Origin: Protula sp. h YS-2021
Lineage: Eukaryota; Annelida; Polychaeta; Sabellida; Serpulidae
Direction: 5' to 3'
Assembly (NCBI GenBank): GCA_949752745.1
Contig: OX457033.1
Coordinates: forward strand, 13,676,970 to 13,740,969
DNA length: 64,000 nt
In this document: positions 1-10,800 of the stretch, one piece after another
Layout of the letters: each line of letters opens with the position of its first letter
Position numbering within the stretch: position 1 is the first letter of the stretch
Notes under the pieces: generated by a model
Told to the model about the DNA's origin: nothing
Database searches by the model: none
What the model saw: only the letters and a program-made list of their open reading frames with translations
Position numbers and translations under genes: made by a program

Positions 1-1656
1 TAAAAGCAAATTTCCTTGCCTGCAATAATATGCAATGGTACGCAACAATAGTTTGCAATTTATCAAATGTGCATTCAGATGTAGTACAACATCGTGTAAG
101 ATCGTATAGGAACGCATACGATATTATATAAAAATTTCGTACAAAAGCATGCAACATCTTTTACGATCTTACACGCTTTTTTACAAACGTTTCGTGACGT
201 CATAAGAGGTAATGATGATATCATATGTCGAAAAAAATTGTAAGGAGGATTAAGACCTCAGGGTCAGTTGTAAGTGTGTCATGTTGCATGTTTCTAGCTC
301 CTGTCGTTTCGTTGTAGCGTGTGGAAACCGACGGCAAGTGGCGTGAAAAAAGGAGGAACTTCCATAATTTCCGGTAAAGCAATACCTCTTTTGGACTCCG
401 TCCCAAGTGTAAAAGGGGTATTACATTTGGCAAGCAGCTAGCATGAAAGACATTCATGGCTTTTTTGTCCAACAGCCAACCTCTACTTAGGTTCGATCTG
501 TAGTGCGTAACACCTATTCCTCAGCTACATTGGGGATAATGCGAAAAAAGTAATCATAAATGAGTTGACCTGCTTTTTAAAATATCCATCCGCTCATAAT
601 AGTTAAATATCCTCAGAAGTCTGTTGTTTATAACAACGCACGTATGCCGGAAAGCACCAGTCGCTAACGCATAAGTCATTAAGCTTAAGTCACAAGATTT
701 ATATGACAGGGCTGATAAAGATTTCAGCACAAAAACACATTAAAATAGTGCCGTATAATAAAATAGATAAGCACATACATACATTCTAAAATTCCACTGA
801 AGGGAATGTGCTGTTATCATTGATATTCTTATTGCTGCGTTTTTGTTTTATCTCTGACATCGCAGATTCAAACACGATAAAATTTCACGATTAAACTCAA
901 GCGATGACCATGATAGTTTAAAAATGCTATGTAAATTTTACTCTCTAATCTGTCGTCAAAAGAACAATTATGAATTAAACAATTAAACAAAAAGTGAAAA
1001 TAACAAATACTACTTAGGGAGTCTCCAAAATGGGACAAACTAACACAAATTTCCATTGCACAGCGTAGTTCTAGCTGCTGTTTTATATGAAGAAATCGGT
1101 AACAAGAGCTAGTTAATTCTAAGGGTAGTCGTTGCTTAATATGACGTTTTCTGTTCCAGAAGGGGCGGAAGAGCGATGTGCACTGAATGTGTTTAATAGA
1201 CGCAAGAAAGAAAGAAACTTAAGTGTCGTGTCCTATCATCACCCCTCGCCGAATCGTACAACGGAGGATAGTCAACAAACAAGGGTCAGATCAAGAGAGA
1301 ATACAGGGCTAAACTCAATCGATCAGTGTTCAGAAACTGTGGCAGAACTGGACACTGAGGACAAGGCACTGGGGGAGACGAGACGAGGCTCTCACCACAG
1401 TCGCTGTTTCACCGGCCATCTCCGAGGAGAATGGGAAATTTGATTCACCCAAATCAGGCTTATGGATGAGGTACGTTCTGCTAAGAAAGGAAACAGTTCT
1501 GGAGAGACTCAGCAGTGGTGGGGAGGAGACGATTCCTGCCCCGTCACCATACACCGCTCTGTCTCGGCAGAGTCAACCCCATTGCTACCCGAAGACATTC
1601 CATTCACGGACATTGTAAGGAATACATCAAAGACAGCGACATATCAACTCACTTCC

Positions 1657-1658
<2 letters not shown>
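1..1658. other. Gene-free left edge
   Basis: I see no supportable gene here. The short open frames lack family motifs and coherent splice sites. The one structure worth noting is a perfect 14-base inverted repeat (93-106 and 162-175), listed separately. The sequence from about 1130 to 1650 is less AT-rich than its surroundings and runs into the GA microsatellite and the retroelement relic. It may be the decayed 5' (gag-like) part of that element, but no motif proves it. Confidence 0.5.
93..175. repeat. Inverted repeat, 14-base perfect stem
   Basis: CGTGTAAGATCGTA at 93-106 is the exact reverse complement of TACGATCTTACACG at 162-175. The loop is 55 bases and AT-rich. It could be the core of a small foldback element or chance in a region rich in ACGAT words. 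No target-site duplication is evident. Confidence 0.5.

Positions 1659-1726
<68 letters not shown>
1659..1726. repeat. (GA)n microsatellite
   Basis: An uninterrupted GA dinucleotide tract. Homology between the two large duplicated segments begins immediately after it, so it marks the left edge of copy A of the tandem duplication. Confidence 0.95.
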
Positions 1727-1728
<2 letters not shown>

Positions 1729-3917
1729 ATGGAAAACAGAGCCCTCTGCCACTATGTGACTCTGATGGAACGTACTGGACACCTGGTTTATTAAACCAGG
1801 GCACGTTCAAGAGGCATAGTAGAGGGGATAGGGAGAGTTCACAATCACACCACTCCCAAGAAGCAGAGGCAGCAGGAGGACAACACCACAGCTATGAAAT
1901 GTCGTTCATTTATGTGAAGAAAGAGAGGAGTTATGAACTGCAAAGAATTTTGGCCGCAGGAGGAAGACTGGGCTAGTAAGAGATTATTGCACCTCATCGG
2001 CTGGTCAAGCAGATCCGGCAGGGTTATCTCCTTCCACTGAAGAAAGACAGTCGGGGCAAGTGCATCACTTTCCATCTCTATTCAGAACTTCCAAAACATT
2101 TAGCCATCTCTTAACGGTTAGGGCTTCGAACAGGACCAGGCTCTCCAGAACATGATCCAGGAGTTATTAAACAAACAGTCTATGCAGGAAATGCCAGCTT
2201 CAGAACAGCCTTTATCAGTCTGGTATTTTTGGTTCCCTAACAGGCCGGGCGTTAGAGAATGTTGAGAGATCTGTCAGATTTCAACATATACCTACAACCC
2301 ACAAGATTTTAAATGAATAAAGCCCGAGTGATAAAAAAATGCTACAACTAGGCAGTCGGGGGACATCGATATACCATTAGATGCCTGTCTACTCCTTCCT
2401 ATTAACCCGAAAAGTCGCAAGTACCTATGCTTCCAGGTGAGGAAAAAGAAATATAGGTTTTTATCATTTCCGTTCGGTCCCGTACGTATTCTCAGAAGTA
2501 ATGAAGTTTCTAAAACATGGACCAGACTCCAGGGTATGCTTGTCTTTCAATATTTAGAGGACTGGTTTCTGGTCAAAATGGAGAAGGCTTGTCCCAAACT
2601 ATTCTCCGAATAAAGCAAGCTTTGCGGGCAGGTCTCTTGGTCAATTCAGTAAAATAAGAGCTGGTACCCTAATAGTTGCCCTGATGCTCTCAAGTGCCAA
2701 TGGTCACACCAGGTATTATATACATTTCTGCCACAGGCACTTATGAAGCAGTTTTACTCAGGTCAACAGTATTTGATAAAAAGATTCATTCTGATAGCAC
2801 CGTGGCAACCAGAGGCAACATGGTTCACCCCGTTGTCACGGTACAATATATAGATGTGGTGTCAGATCCCGTGCCATCAAGGGATACGTAAAGGCCCTAA
2901 TGACTCAGTCACGCAAGTGCATAAGCCATCCACTGTTAAAGTCTACCTTTCTCAGTGGGACAAGTTTTTGGGCTTTATAAACTTAACCCATTTAAGGCAT
3001 CGCTAGGGACTGTATCCGACTTTCTTATTTCTGCATGTGCAGTTACAGCCCAGATCCTCGTAGACAGAGGAGCACAAGCTAGTCATCGCTGCAATACGAA
3101 ACCAGGTCTCCGGTTACCATCCAGGAGAAGACACCTCTGTATCCCGGTTTATCAGACATTTCCCACTGGTGATCCGAACCTCGTTCCCGAAGTCAAACAT
3201 GGCACAGTGGGATCTGAGGTTAGTCTTTCGCTTTCTACCAGATTTTGACATCTTTGGGGAAGCAATAATCTCTTGCAGATGGGCTACACTAAAGAACTGC
3301 CATGAGACAAAACCGAAGGGGGAAGGGACTTCCATGCATTAGAAAAAGACGTGTTTAAAGTAAATAGCTCCTGTGGCACAGTGGCTCTTAAGCCCAAGCG
3401 ATCCTTTCTGGGTAAGACCCACATCACCAGTAAGAGGTTAGGGACCTTGGCGAAATCAGATCCTCTTCCCTTCCCACGCCACAGAGGAACTCTCAAGCCA
3501 CACTCTGTCATGTTAGTGCCCTTAAAAAAATCATCGAATTATCGGACGAATACCCAGCGCCAGAACAAAGAGAATTGATCATCTCCTTTAGACTTGATGT
3601 GACCAAAGGCATTTCTAAACAAACAGTTTTTAATTACATTAAAAGAGTAATTTTAGAAGCTTATGGTGGGGCTCAGTTAAATCCTAGTTTATTGTCAGAA
3701 CGTAAAGTTAAACCTCACGAAGTAAGGCAGAGAACGAACTGGCGAATGCCTTACATAACTTTTCTTTAGAAGACATTTTGCGTACAGGTTGTTGGTCTTC
3801 TTCCAATACTTTTATAAAATTCTATTTAACAGCTTTTACTCAAAATGATTTAACGGCTCTTTGTTCAACTGCTGTGTTCACTGCTGCAGAAAAAGTCATT
3901 TCTAACCACAGTTGTTG
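1727..3917 (+). mobile_element. Decayed DIRS-type (tyrosine-recombinase) retrotransposon, copy A
   Basis: Broken plus-strand reading frames carry parts of a DIRS-order polyprotein. Around 1930-2040 a segment contains RQGYLLPL, typical of the start of DIRS reverse transcriptase. At about 2420-2640 it has KYLCFQ, FPFGP and FQYLEDW (the YLDDW catalytic block with one Asp replaced by Glu). From about 2930 a tyrosine-recombinase region begins (KVYLSQWDKFLGF) and continues through NQVSGYHPGEDT-like and PEQRELIISFRLDVTKGIS-like stretches. It ends at 3770-3860 with EDILRTGCWSSSNTFIKFYL, the usual C-terminal part of that recombinase. Multiple frameshifts and stops make it non-functional. The RNase H part present in copy B is missing here. 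No termini could be fixed. The element precedes a PRODH gene in both copies, so it was probably carried along in the duplication. Confidence 0.8.
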
Positions 3918-4960
3918 AGGAGAAAAACAGCCCCAAAGAAGCCACTCTCCAAGAAAGCAATGACTGTGACAGTTTCTTTAACTGAAGACACTGGGTAATG
4001 CTAGGCCACGTACTTTTTGAGTTTCGGCATTGCAATGTAATAATATGTTTCAGGCGTCAGTCGTTGTGGTGTTTAATTAGTTTGTCTACCGAACAGTCAA
4101 TATTTCAATCGAGGCTCCGGGTATATACTTCTTGAAAAAGAGGGGGTAAGTAGGCAGATGGGTGGGCCTTCCCAGGTAGTGTCTCCTCCCATATAGATAT
4201 ACCCATTAGCCTTAGTGGGTAGAGCCACACCAGTAATTGGCTCCCGCACGTGATTGTAGCCATGTTTATTTTTCGGATATAGGAAGAACCTTTGGTTTGG
4301 TTCTACCCAGGCTGGCTTCCATAATCTTTTGTTTATATTTTAATTGAGAAATTCCTCTTCTCGAGTTACTTGTTGCTATTAGGTTCATCGACCTTTCCTC
4401 TTACGTGGTCATATAATTATTACGTATCGAGAGTGTTATTTTTTTAAGGATGTTGATGAAAGTCTCAAAGGTACTTTTATTTAGTCTCATACAATACAGT
4501 CAGTAAAAGCATAGTTCATAATTTAGAGAACTTTTCTACATTCTACATCTACTGCCTCGCAGATTTTAACTCAACGTCTGTTTTTAATCCCATGCAAAAG
4601 AGAAAATAAGCGAACGTCAGCATTTGCCATGGTAAAATATTGGTTTATTTTATAAAGCACTTTTTACGAGTAAACTCGTAGTTCGCGCTGTCCACCTTTA
4701 GACCTTTCTTATTCCCACCCTATCCCATCCCCACTTCAAACGCGCTTAGGTCTAGGTGTATTAAGGTAAAACAGAATGTAGGTCAGGTGATGTCACTTTG
4801 TCTTTCCGACTTGTAGACTTCTGGGTTAACAAAATAAGACTATGCTTAACGATGTTTGCTTACATTTTCCGCCTAGACGTGTAGAAAAATTTCACTTATA
4901 CTTGAAGCATAGCTTACGTTAAAATGTGAAATTCTATCTAAAGGCAGGGAATGCGAACTA
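3918..4960. other. Unassigned spacer, probably 3' end of the DIRS relic
   Basis: No gene is seen. The segment directly follows the recombinase domain and is absent at the equivalent place in copy B, where the shared 5' flank starts right after the truncated relic. It may be the non-coding 3' part of the retroelement. That is inference from position only. Confidence 0.4.
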
Positions 4961-4969
4961 CGCGTTTAG

Positions 4970-6033
4970 TTAAGAGAAGCGTTATACTGAATGAAATGAC
5001 AGTTTCAAGTGTCGTAAATATAAGCAAAGATTTGACTGAACACTCTTATCTAAGAAAAATGGCTTGTCTCTCTGGGTGGCTTTTATTGGGTAATATATCC
5101 AACATTATTTAACATTATCTCTTTGCTATAAACAAAACAGACATATAAAAGCAGGTATTTATATTTATATGAAGAAGAAGTGCAAACGTTTATTCATTCC
5201 TAAATCAACCCAAAAAACTTAACGCTTTATGTCAGTTCGTTGAACTGAACTATAAGGGGACGATTCAAATAACTCCTTGGAGAAAAGCGGGCAAACCAAT
5301 GCTTTTTTGAAATGGACAGTTGAGTGCACATTACTGTCTTTTTTTGTTGGGACGTGGGGGGAGGGATCAATTTAAAAGCAGTCTTTGCTTTTGGATCACT
5401 TCCCCCCCAGGCACAACCAATCAAACATAGAATAATTATTGACATCTAATGATCGGTGATTCTGGTACACAGTTTATTTTAACGAAATTACAGTGTGGCA
5501 CTACTTGACAAATTTGGCAAGTAAATATCATAAAATGAAAATTGATTTTAGATGATTTGGGATTATTATTGTGAAAGCTCTGAATGCGATGATAGAACAG
5601 AATTTCATTGAATGGTGAAAAAGTGTTGTTTTTTCCCCCAATCAACAAATGGCTTAACCAAATAAACACACTAATGTAAGTGGTACAGCTTTCTTCTATA
5701 GAAATCTTTGAGACATAAATAGTAACTGCCATCTCCCCCCCCCCCCCCCACTCCATCCGCAGGAGGTGAGGATTCATGTATTAAATGGTTATCCTCGCGA
5801 ACTGCGTCTGACTTCAAAATTACCCCCTTACCCTTTCTTCGCGTTTTTAAAGGCACGCATGGAAACACATATTATAGCAGGTGCCTCCCCTCGGACTAGT
5901 TGTTGCACAGAAACACTCACAAATGCACATTTGCTTTGTTCATAAAAAGCGTGGCTTGCGTACCTCCCAGTAAATGGTCCCTTCAGCTCAATATAGGTCA
6001 TCTGTTCTGTCTTAAATTTGTGAAAGAATAAGA
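4970..6033. repeat. Shared 5' flank of PRODH copy A (pairs with about 22090-23250)
   Basis: This stretch aligns with the sequence upstream of PRODH copy B over its whole length. Both contain a TATCTAAG...CTTGTCT segment, an ATGATCGGTGATTCT segment and a TTCGCGTTTTTAAAGGCAC segment. It includes a poly-C run near 5737-5750. It shows no coding features. It probably contains distal promoter sequence common to both genes, but no specific site can be named. Confidence 0.65.
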
Positions 6034-7314
6034 AGTAACTAGACCGTTTTCGCTACCGAGTAGCAAAAATTACACTTCGGGGTCGCAACAATACGATTTT
6101 AAACTCCTGCCCCTCACATATCGTCTGTTAGGCCCAAAGGGTCGAAAATAAGCTCAAAATCGTTCTATCTCTAACCGTTTTCAAGATAATGGCAAACTTC
6201 CGGTTTTTGGCTTTGACCATGGCCGAGGAGGCCAAGGTCACCAAGGTATCTCTTACATATCATCTTTTAGGCCCAGAATCTCCAATCGTTTTCGGTTTTT
6301 TACTTTGACCACTGAGGTACGTCAAGGTCACCGAGATCGTCTTTTAGACCAAAAGAGTCGAAAATAAGCTCATAATCGCTCTATCCGTAACCGTTTTCGT
6401 GATTATAATCAACTTCCGGTTTCTGACTTTGACCATGGTCGAGGAGGTCAAGGTCACCGATGTAGCATATCGCATATGGTGTTTTAGACAGGGTCGAAAA
6501 TAAACTCATAATAGCTCTATCTCTAATCATTTTAATGATAATGGCCCACTTCCGGTTTTTTACTTTGACCATGACCGAGAAGGTCAAAGTCACCCAGGTA
6601 CGTCTTACATACAGTCTTTTAGGCCCAAAGGGTCGAAAATAAGCTCAGAGTCGCTGTATCTCTAACCGTTTTGAAAATGGTCAGCTTATTTTTTTTTACT
6701 TTGACCATGGCTGAGGAGGTCAAGGTCACCGAAGTACCTCTTACCTATCGTCTTTTAGGTGCAAAGGAACGAAAATAAGCTCAAAATTGCTCTGTCTCTA
6801 ACGGTTTTCTAGATAGTGGCCCACTTCCGATTTTAGCATTGACAATGGCCGAGGATGCCAATCGTTCTCTAAGGTTAGGGTTAAAAATGTGGCTTTCACG
6901 GCGTCTAATTGTCATTTATCAGTGAGCCAAATGGGAAAAACCCAAACGCCGCAGCCAACTTAAACTTGCATACGCATGCTGTGATGGCTTCCATTAAGAG
7001 TTGGGCGATCAATACACCGAGGCTGATATCGTGCCAGTTTAAACTACTGCTCTCAGTTTCTTGCCGCCTGTTTCGCAAATTTGTTTTGTCGTTCTTTTAA
7101 TTGAAAAATTAAGCGAATTAAAAAAAAAAAGCAGGAGGATAAACTAGACATACTGAAGTTTATCATATCCAAATTTCATCTTTCTACCCCTAACGGCCTC
7201 TGACTAGTTCCACGGACAAACAAAAATTACAGGAAAAACATGCCATAACTGCGGCTAAAATTTTTTGTACAAATTCAATACACTAGGGGATTTTGACAAA
7301 TCCCGAAGTGTAAT
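6034..7314. mobile_element. Copy-A-specific insertion with short terminal inverted repeats and an internal repeat array
   Basis: Compared with copy B (about 23255-23285), copy A has about 1.28 kb of extra sequence here. ATTACACTTCGGG at 6069-6081 is the exact reverse complement of CCCGAAGTGTAAT at 7302-7314, giving 13-base terminal inverted repeats. The left part (about 6080-6870) is a degenerate tandem array with a unit of roughly 130-170 bases, containing GACCATGGCCGAGGAGG-, TCAAGGTCACCGA- and AAAATAAGCTCAAAATCGCT-like blocks. The right part (about 6870-7300) is unique. The motif AATAAGAA occurs on both sides, but the 30 or so bases between the left flank and the left inverted repeat leave the exact termini uncertain. 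No transposase is encoded, so this would be a non-autonomous element. Confidence 0.6.
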
Positions 7315-7768
7315 AAGAAATATACTATGCCATTTTAATGTGCATAGAAATTCTTAAGCGAATTCCTGAACACCATTGCAGGAAAAACGCTCGGATAGAT
7401 GACCTTTCTGTGACCCCCTCAATTCCCAGATCAAGCCTTCCTCTCCTTGCTCTTCCATTTTCTCATTCAATAGTTTTCATGAAGTCTAGTATATCTCACC
7501 ATCAGTGCACGAACTAAGGGGCTCTTGTCTCGCTCTCCCAGTCTCGAGTGCATGACCCATGTAAGGCACAAGTTATTGAGAAGGCTTCAGATACAACATC
7601 TTGTGCAGAAATTGCTTGTCATGCAAACAAATTCTACATCTAAAGATGTCAAAAATATTTATTGAAATGTCGCATGTGTTTATTTCAAAGTTTAACTGTA
7701 CTGTAATTTAAAACAATTTTTTTTGGTTGGATAAGTAATCAGTATGAAACAGTAAGGACTAGTAAACT

Positions 7769-7778
7769 ATATATAAAT
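7769..7778 (+). promoter_or_regulatory. TATA-like box upstream of PRODH copy A
   Basis: TATATAAATA lies about 40-50 bases before the PRODH ATG at 7819. Copy B has a different TATA-like word at the equivalent distance. The call rests on sequence and position only, with no transcription start known. Confidence 0.35.
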
Positions 7779-7818
7779 AATCATAAAATCTGAAGCAGTT
7801 GCTGCAAAATGAAAAAAT

Positions 7819-10800
7819 ATGCTGCAAAGGCCTTCACTGAGATTTGTTAGGAAAACTAGTCTCTTTTTCGTGGTGAAAAACTGCGGATTTCATCAAAATA
7901 GATACACAAATCGTAATCCGCTACAGAAGAAGATATTAAAACTTGAGTCCTCGTCATCAGTTCCTGTTGGGTTTATCTCTTTAAGACCGAAAGCTGGAGC
8001 TTCTGACGTCACATTCAAGCAGAATAGTGGTGTACTTGATACAAGTATAGTGCCGAGTCACCATGGAACTATTGTTACTAAGGTACGTATACGTAAATAA
8101 AGTATCAATTGTGTGACATACTTAATTTATTTCCATTTTATTACATCTTCATGTATGGAGTCAGCCTTCCTTGGGTCACTCAGGTAGGCCACGAAATAGT
8201 GTGATACAGATGTCCCACGAAGTTAAATTTGAAAGGCGTATTACCCCGGGGCGGGCTTGGGTGACACTTAGTGCCATATGTGTTACCATACGTGTATTCC
8301 TCTACCCTTCTCGAAAAAAAAAAAAATAATAATAGCAAAAAGTAACAAGTACAACTTGTTACTAGAGAAAATATTTTTTTCACATTTTACATTTTACAGA
8401 CTTGAACAGTGGATAAGGATGTTGTGCAATTACAGCAAAATTACGCGTTGTTTCAAAATATATCCAATTTTTTATTGATTTCTATTAACTTAAAAACGAA
8501 ATTTTAAGTTAACTGTGATGTAATATACTTGATCGCCGATTTACGTGTCAGGTGCAACTATCCAAATCAATCAATAAAGGCCTCTTAGCACTGGCTGCTC
8601 CCGATCATTGCGAAAAAATGATGTGAATTGAGCGTACATTTTTGTGAACAGAGCACATAATTTTCTCATTTTGTTTCCTTGGAATTTCGAAATCCAGTAC
8701 ACATTTAAAATTAGGTTTCATAGCCCTAGAAAATACAATAGAAACACAATCTAAAATACCAGAACCCCGGGATACAACCATTTTTTAGTCGTGTTCTATT
8801 TCACGTCCATTTTAAGAACATCTAGAATATTTTGGTCATGGATGGTGTTTGTGTGGATTTCGGCGCATATTGTGCGTTATGTAGATGATAATTTAGAGAA
8901 AAGACCAGAATGGAATACCAAGAAAGTTTTCAGCATAAAAGTGGTATGGAAACCGCTTTATTTTAGGGTTCTTGAACCACAATTCCCATCTCTTCTTCCT
9001 ATGGCCTGCTTTTTTCTCTCCAGCCACAACGCATTGTTGTAATCACTCAATCATTAACTTGGAAATGTATTTAAAAATTTGAATGTTTGTTCTTCTTTTA
9101 AAGTTTGGAAAGAGCTGAGAAGTTGCTATTGTCTGTAAAATAATTGCAATAAATCCAGCTACGGTATACAAGAATAATCTGCAGCAAACCAGATTTTGTG
9201 GATGGCAATTACATCTATAAAGTTCTTTTCACCAACCTGTCTTCTTCACCTTCTAATGCATAAAATACTTATATTTACATCACAGAATTCGAATTTTATT
9301 CCCACATACAAACTTCATTTGCAGTTGGGTATAAGTTTGTAGTTTTTTCTGAAAGTTTCTGTCCTTTCTTCCCCTTTGTTCTTCTCTTTTTTTCTCATTG
9401 GATGGTTTCAAGAAAACTCCTTCTACACCATTTGACGGAGGAAGACGAAATTTGGCAATTTGTGGATGACAAGGTCTCAGTGAATCCGTACACATTTTTT
9501 ATCTCAATTGTCAAGGTCAAACTCAGTTTGAGATCAAAGTTATTTTTTTCCAGAAAACTCCTCCTAGAGTTTTAGTCACAGGAGCTTCATATTTGGTACA
9601 CTTATAGACAATAATAAGGTCTCGGTAAAACCGCAAATACATTCGACCATGCCCCTTTGGGCCTCAACAGCGTTACATAAGAGTGCCTCCGTGACCTTGA
9701 TTCTCTCGGTAATGGTCAAAGTTAACCTCATTTTCGAGCTTTTGGGCCTCAACAGGGGTACATAAAACGTACTTCAGTGACCTTGACATTATCGGTCACG
9801 GTCAAAGTCACAAACGAAAAGTTCACCATTATTTCAAAAACTTTTAGAGATAGAGCGATTTTGAGCTCATTTTCTAACCTTTAAGCCTAAACAATGTTCC
9901 ACAAGAGGTATCTCAGAAGTCTTGACTCTCTCGGTCACGGTCAAGGTCAAAAGCCGAAAATTAAATAACATCTCGAAAACGGTTAGAGATAAAGCGATTT
10001 TGAGCTCATTTTAGAGAAACGGTTAAAAGGAGAGCGAATTTGAGCTGATTTTCGACCATTTGAACCTAAACAGCGTTACACAGGAGTGCCTCGGTGATCT
10101 TGACCTTCCTGGTCACGGTCCCGGTCAAGCTCAATTTCGACCCTTTGGATCTAAACAACGATACAGAACACCTCTTCGGTGATGGTCAAGGTCAAAACAG
10201 AAAGTTGGCCAATATCTCGGGAACTGTTAGAGATAGGGCGATTTTGAGCTTTTTTACCCTTTGGGCCGCCTAAACAACGTTACGTAACAGTATCTCGGTG
10301 ACATTGACCTTCTCGGTCACGGTCAGGGTCATGCTCATTTTCGACTCTTTGGGCCTAAACGACAATACAGAAGAGGTACCTCGGTGGCTTTGACCTCTTC
10401 AGTCATAGTCACAAAGTCAAAAAGCAAAATTTGACAATTATTTTGAAAACTGTTAGAGCGATTTTGAGCTCATTTTCAACTCTTTGAGCACAAACAACGT
10501 TACATATTAGTTATCCCAGTAATCCTCACCCTCTCGATCTTGTTCAAGTTAAAAAATCGAAGTTGATAGTGATCACGAGATTAGAGGTTAGAGAGCGATT
10601 TTGATTTAATTTTCGATCCTTTAAGCTTTAACAACGCTATGCAAAAACCATCTCGGAGACCTTAATCTTCGCGGTCGGGGTCAAGGTCAAAAGTTGATGG
10701 CTATTTCGAGAAGTCTCATAGATGTTACAATGTTACATAATAGGTAACCCTGTGGTCTTAACCATCTCGGTCACGCTCAAAGTAAAAATGATGACCATTA

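Noticed and set aside
1515..1976. 153-residue plus-strand frame with an Arg-Glu tract
   Set aside because: It runs through the (GA)n tract into the DIRS relic in varying frames. It has no domain and no splice support.
3114..3511. Minus-strand frames over the DIRS relic
   Set aside because: They are shadows of the broken plus-strand recombinase region.
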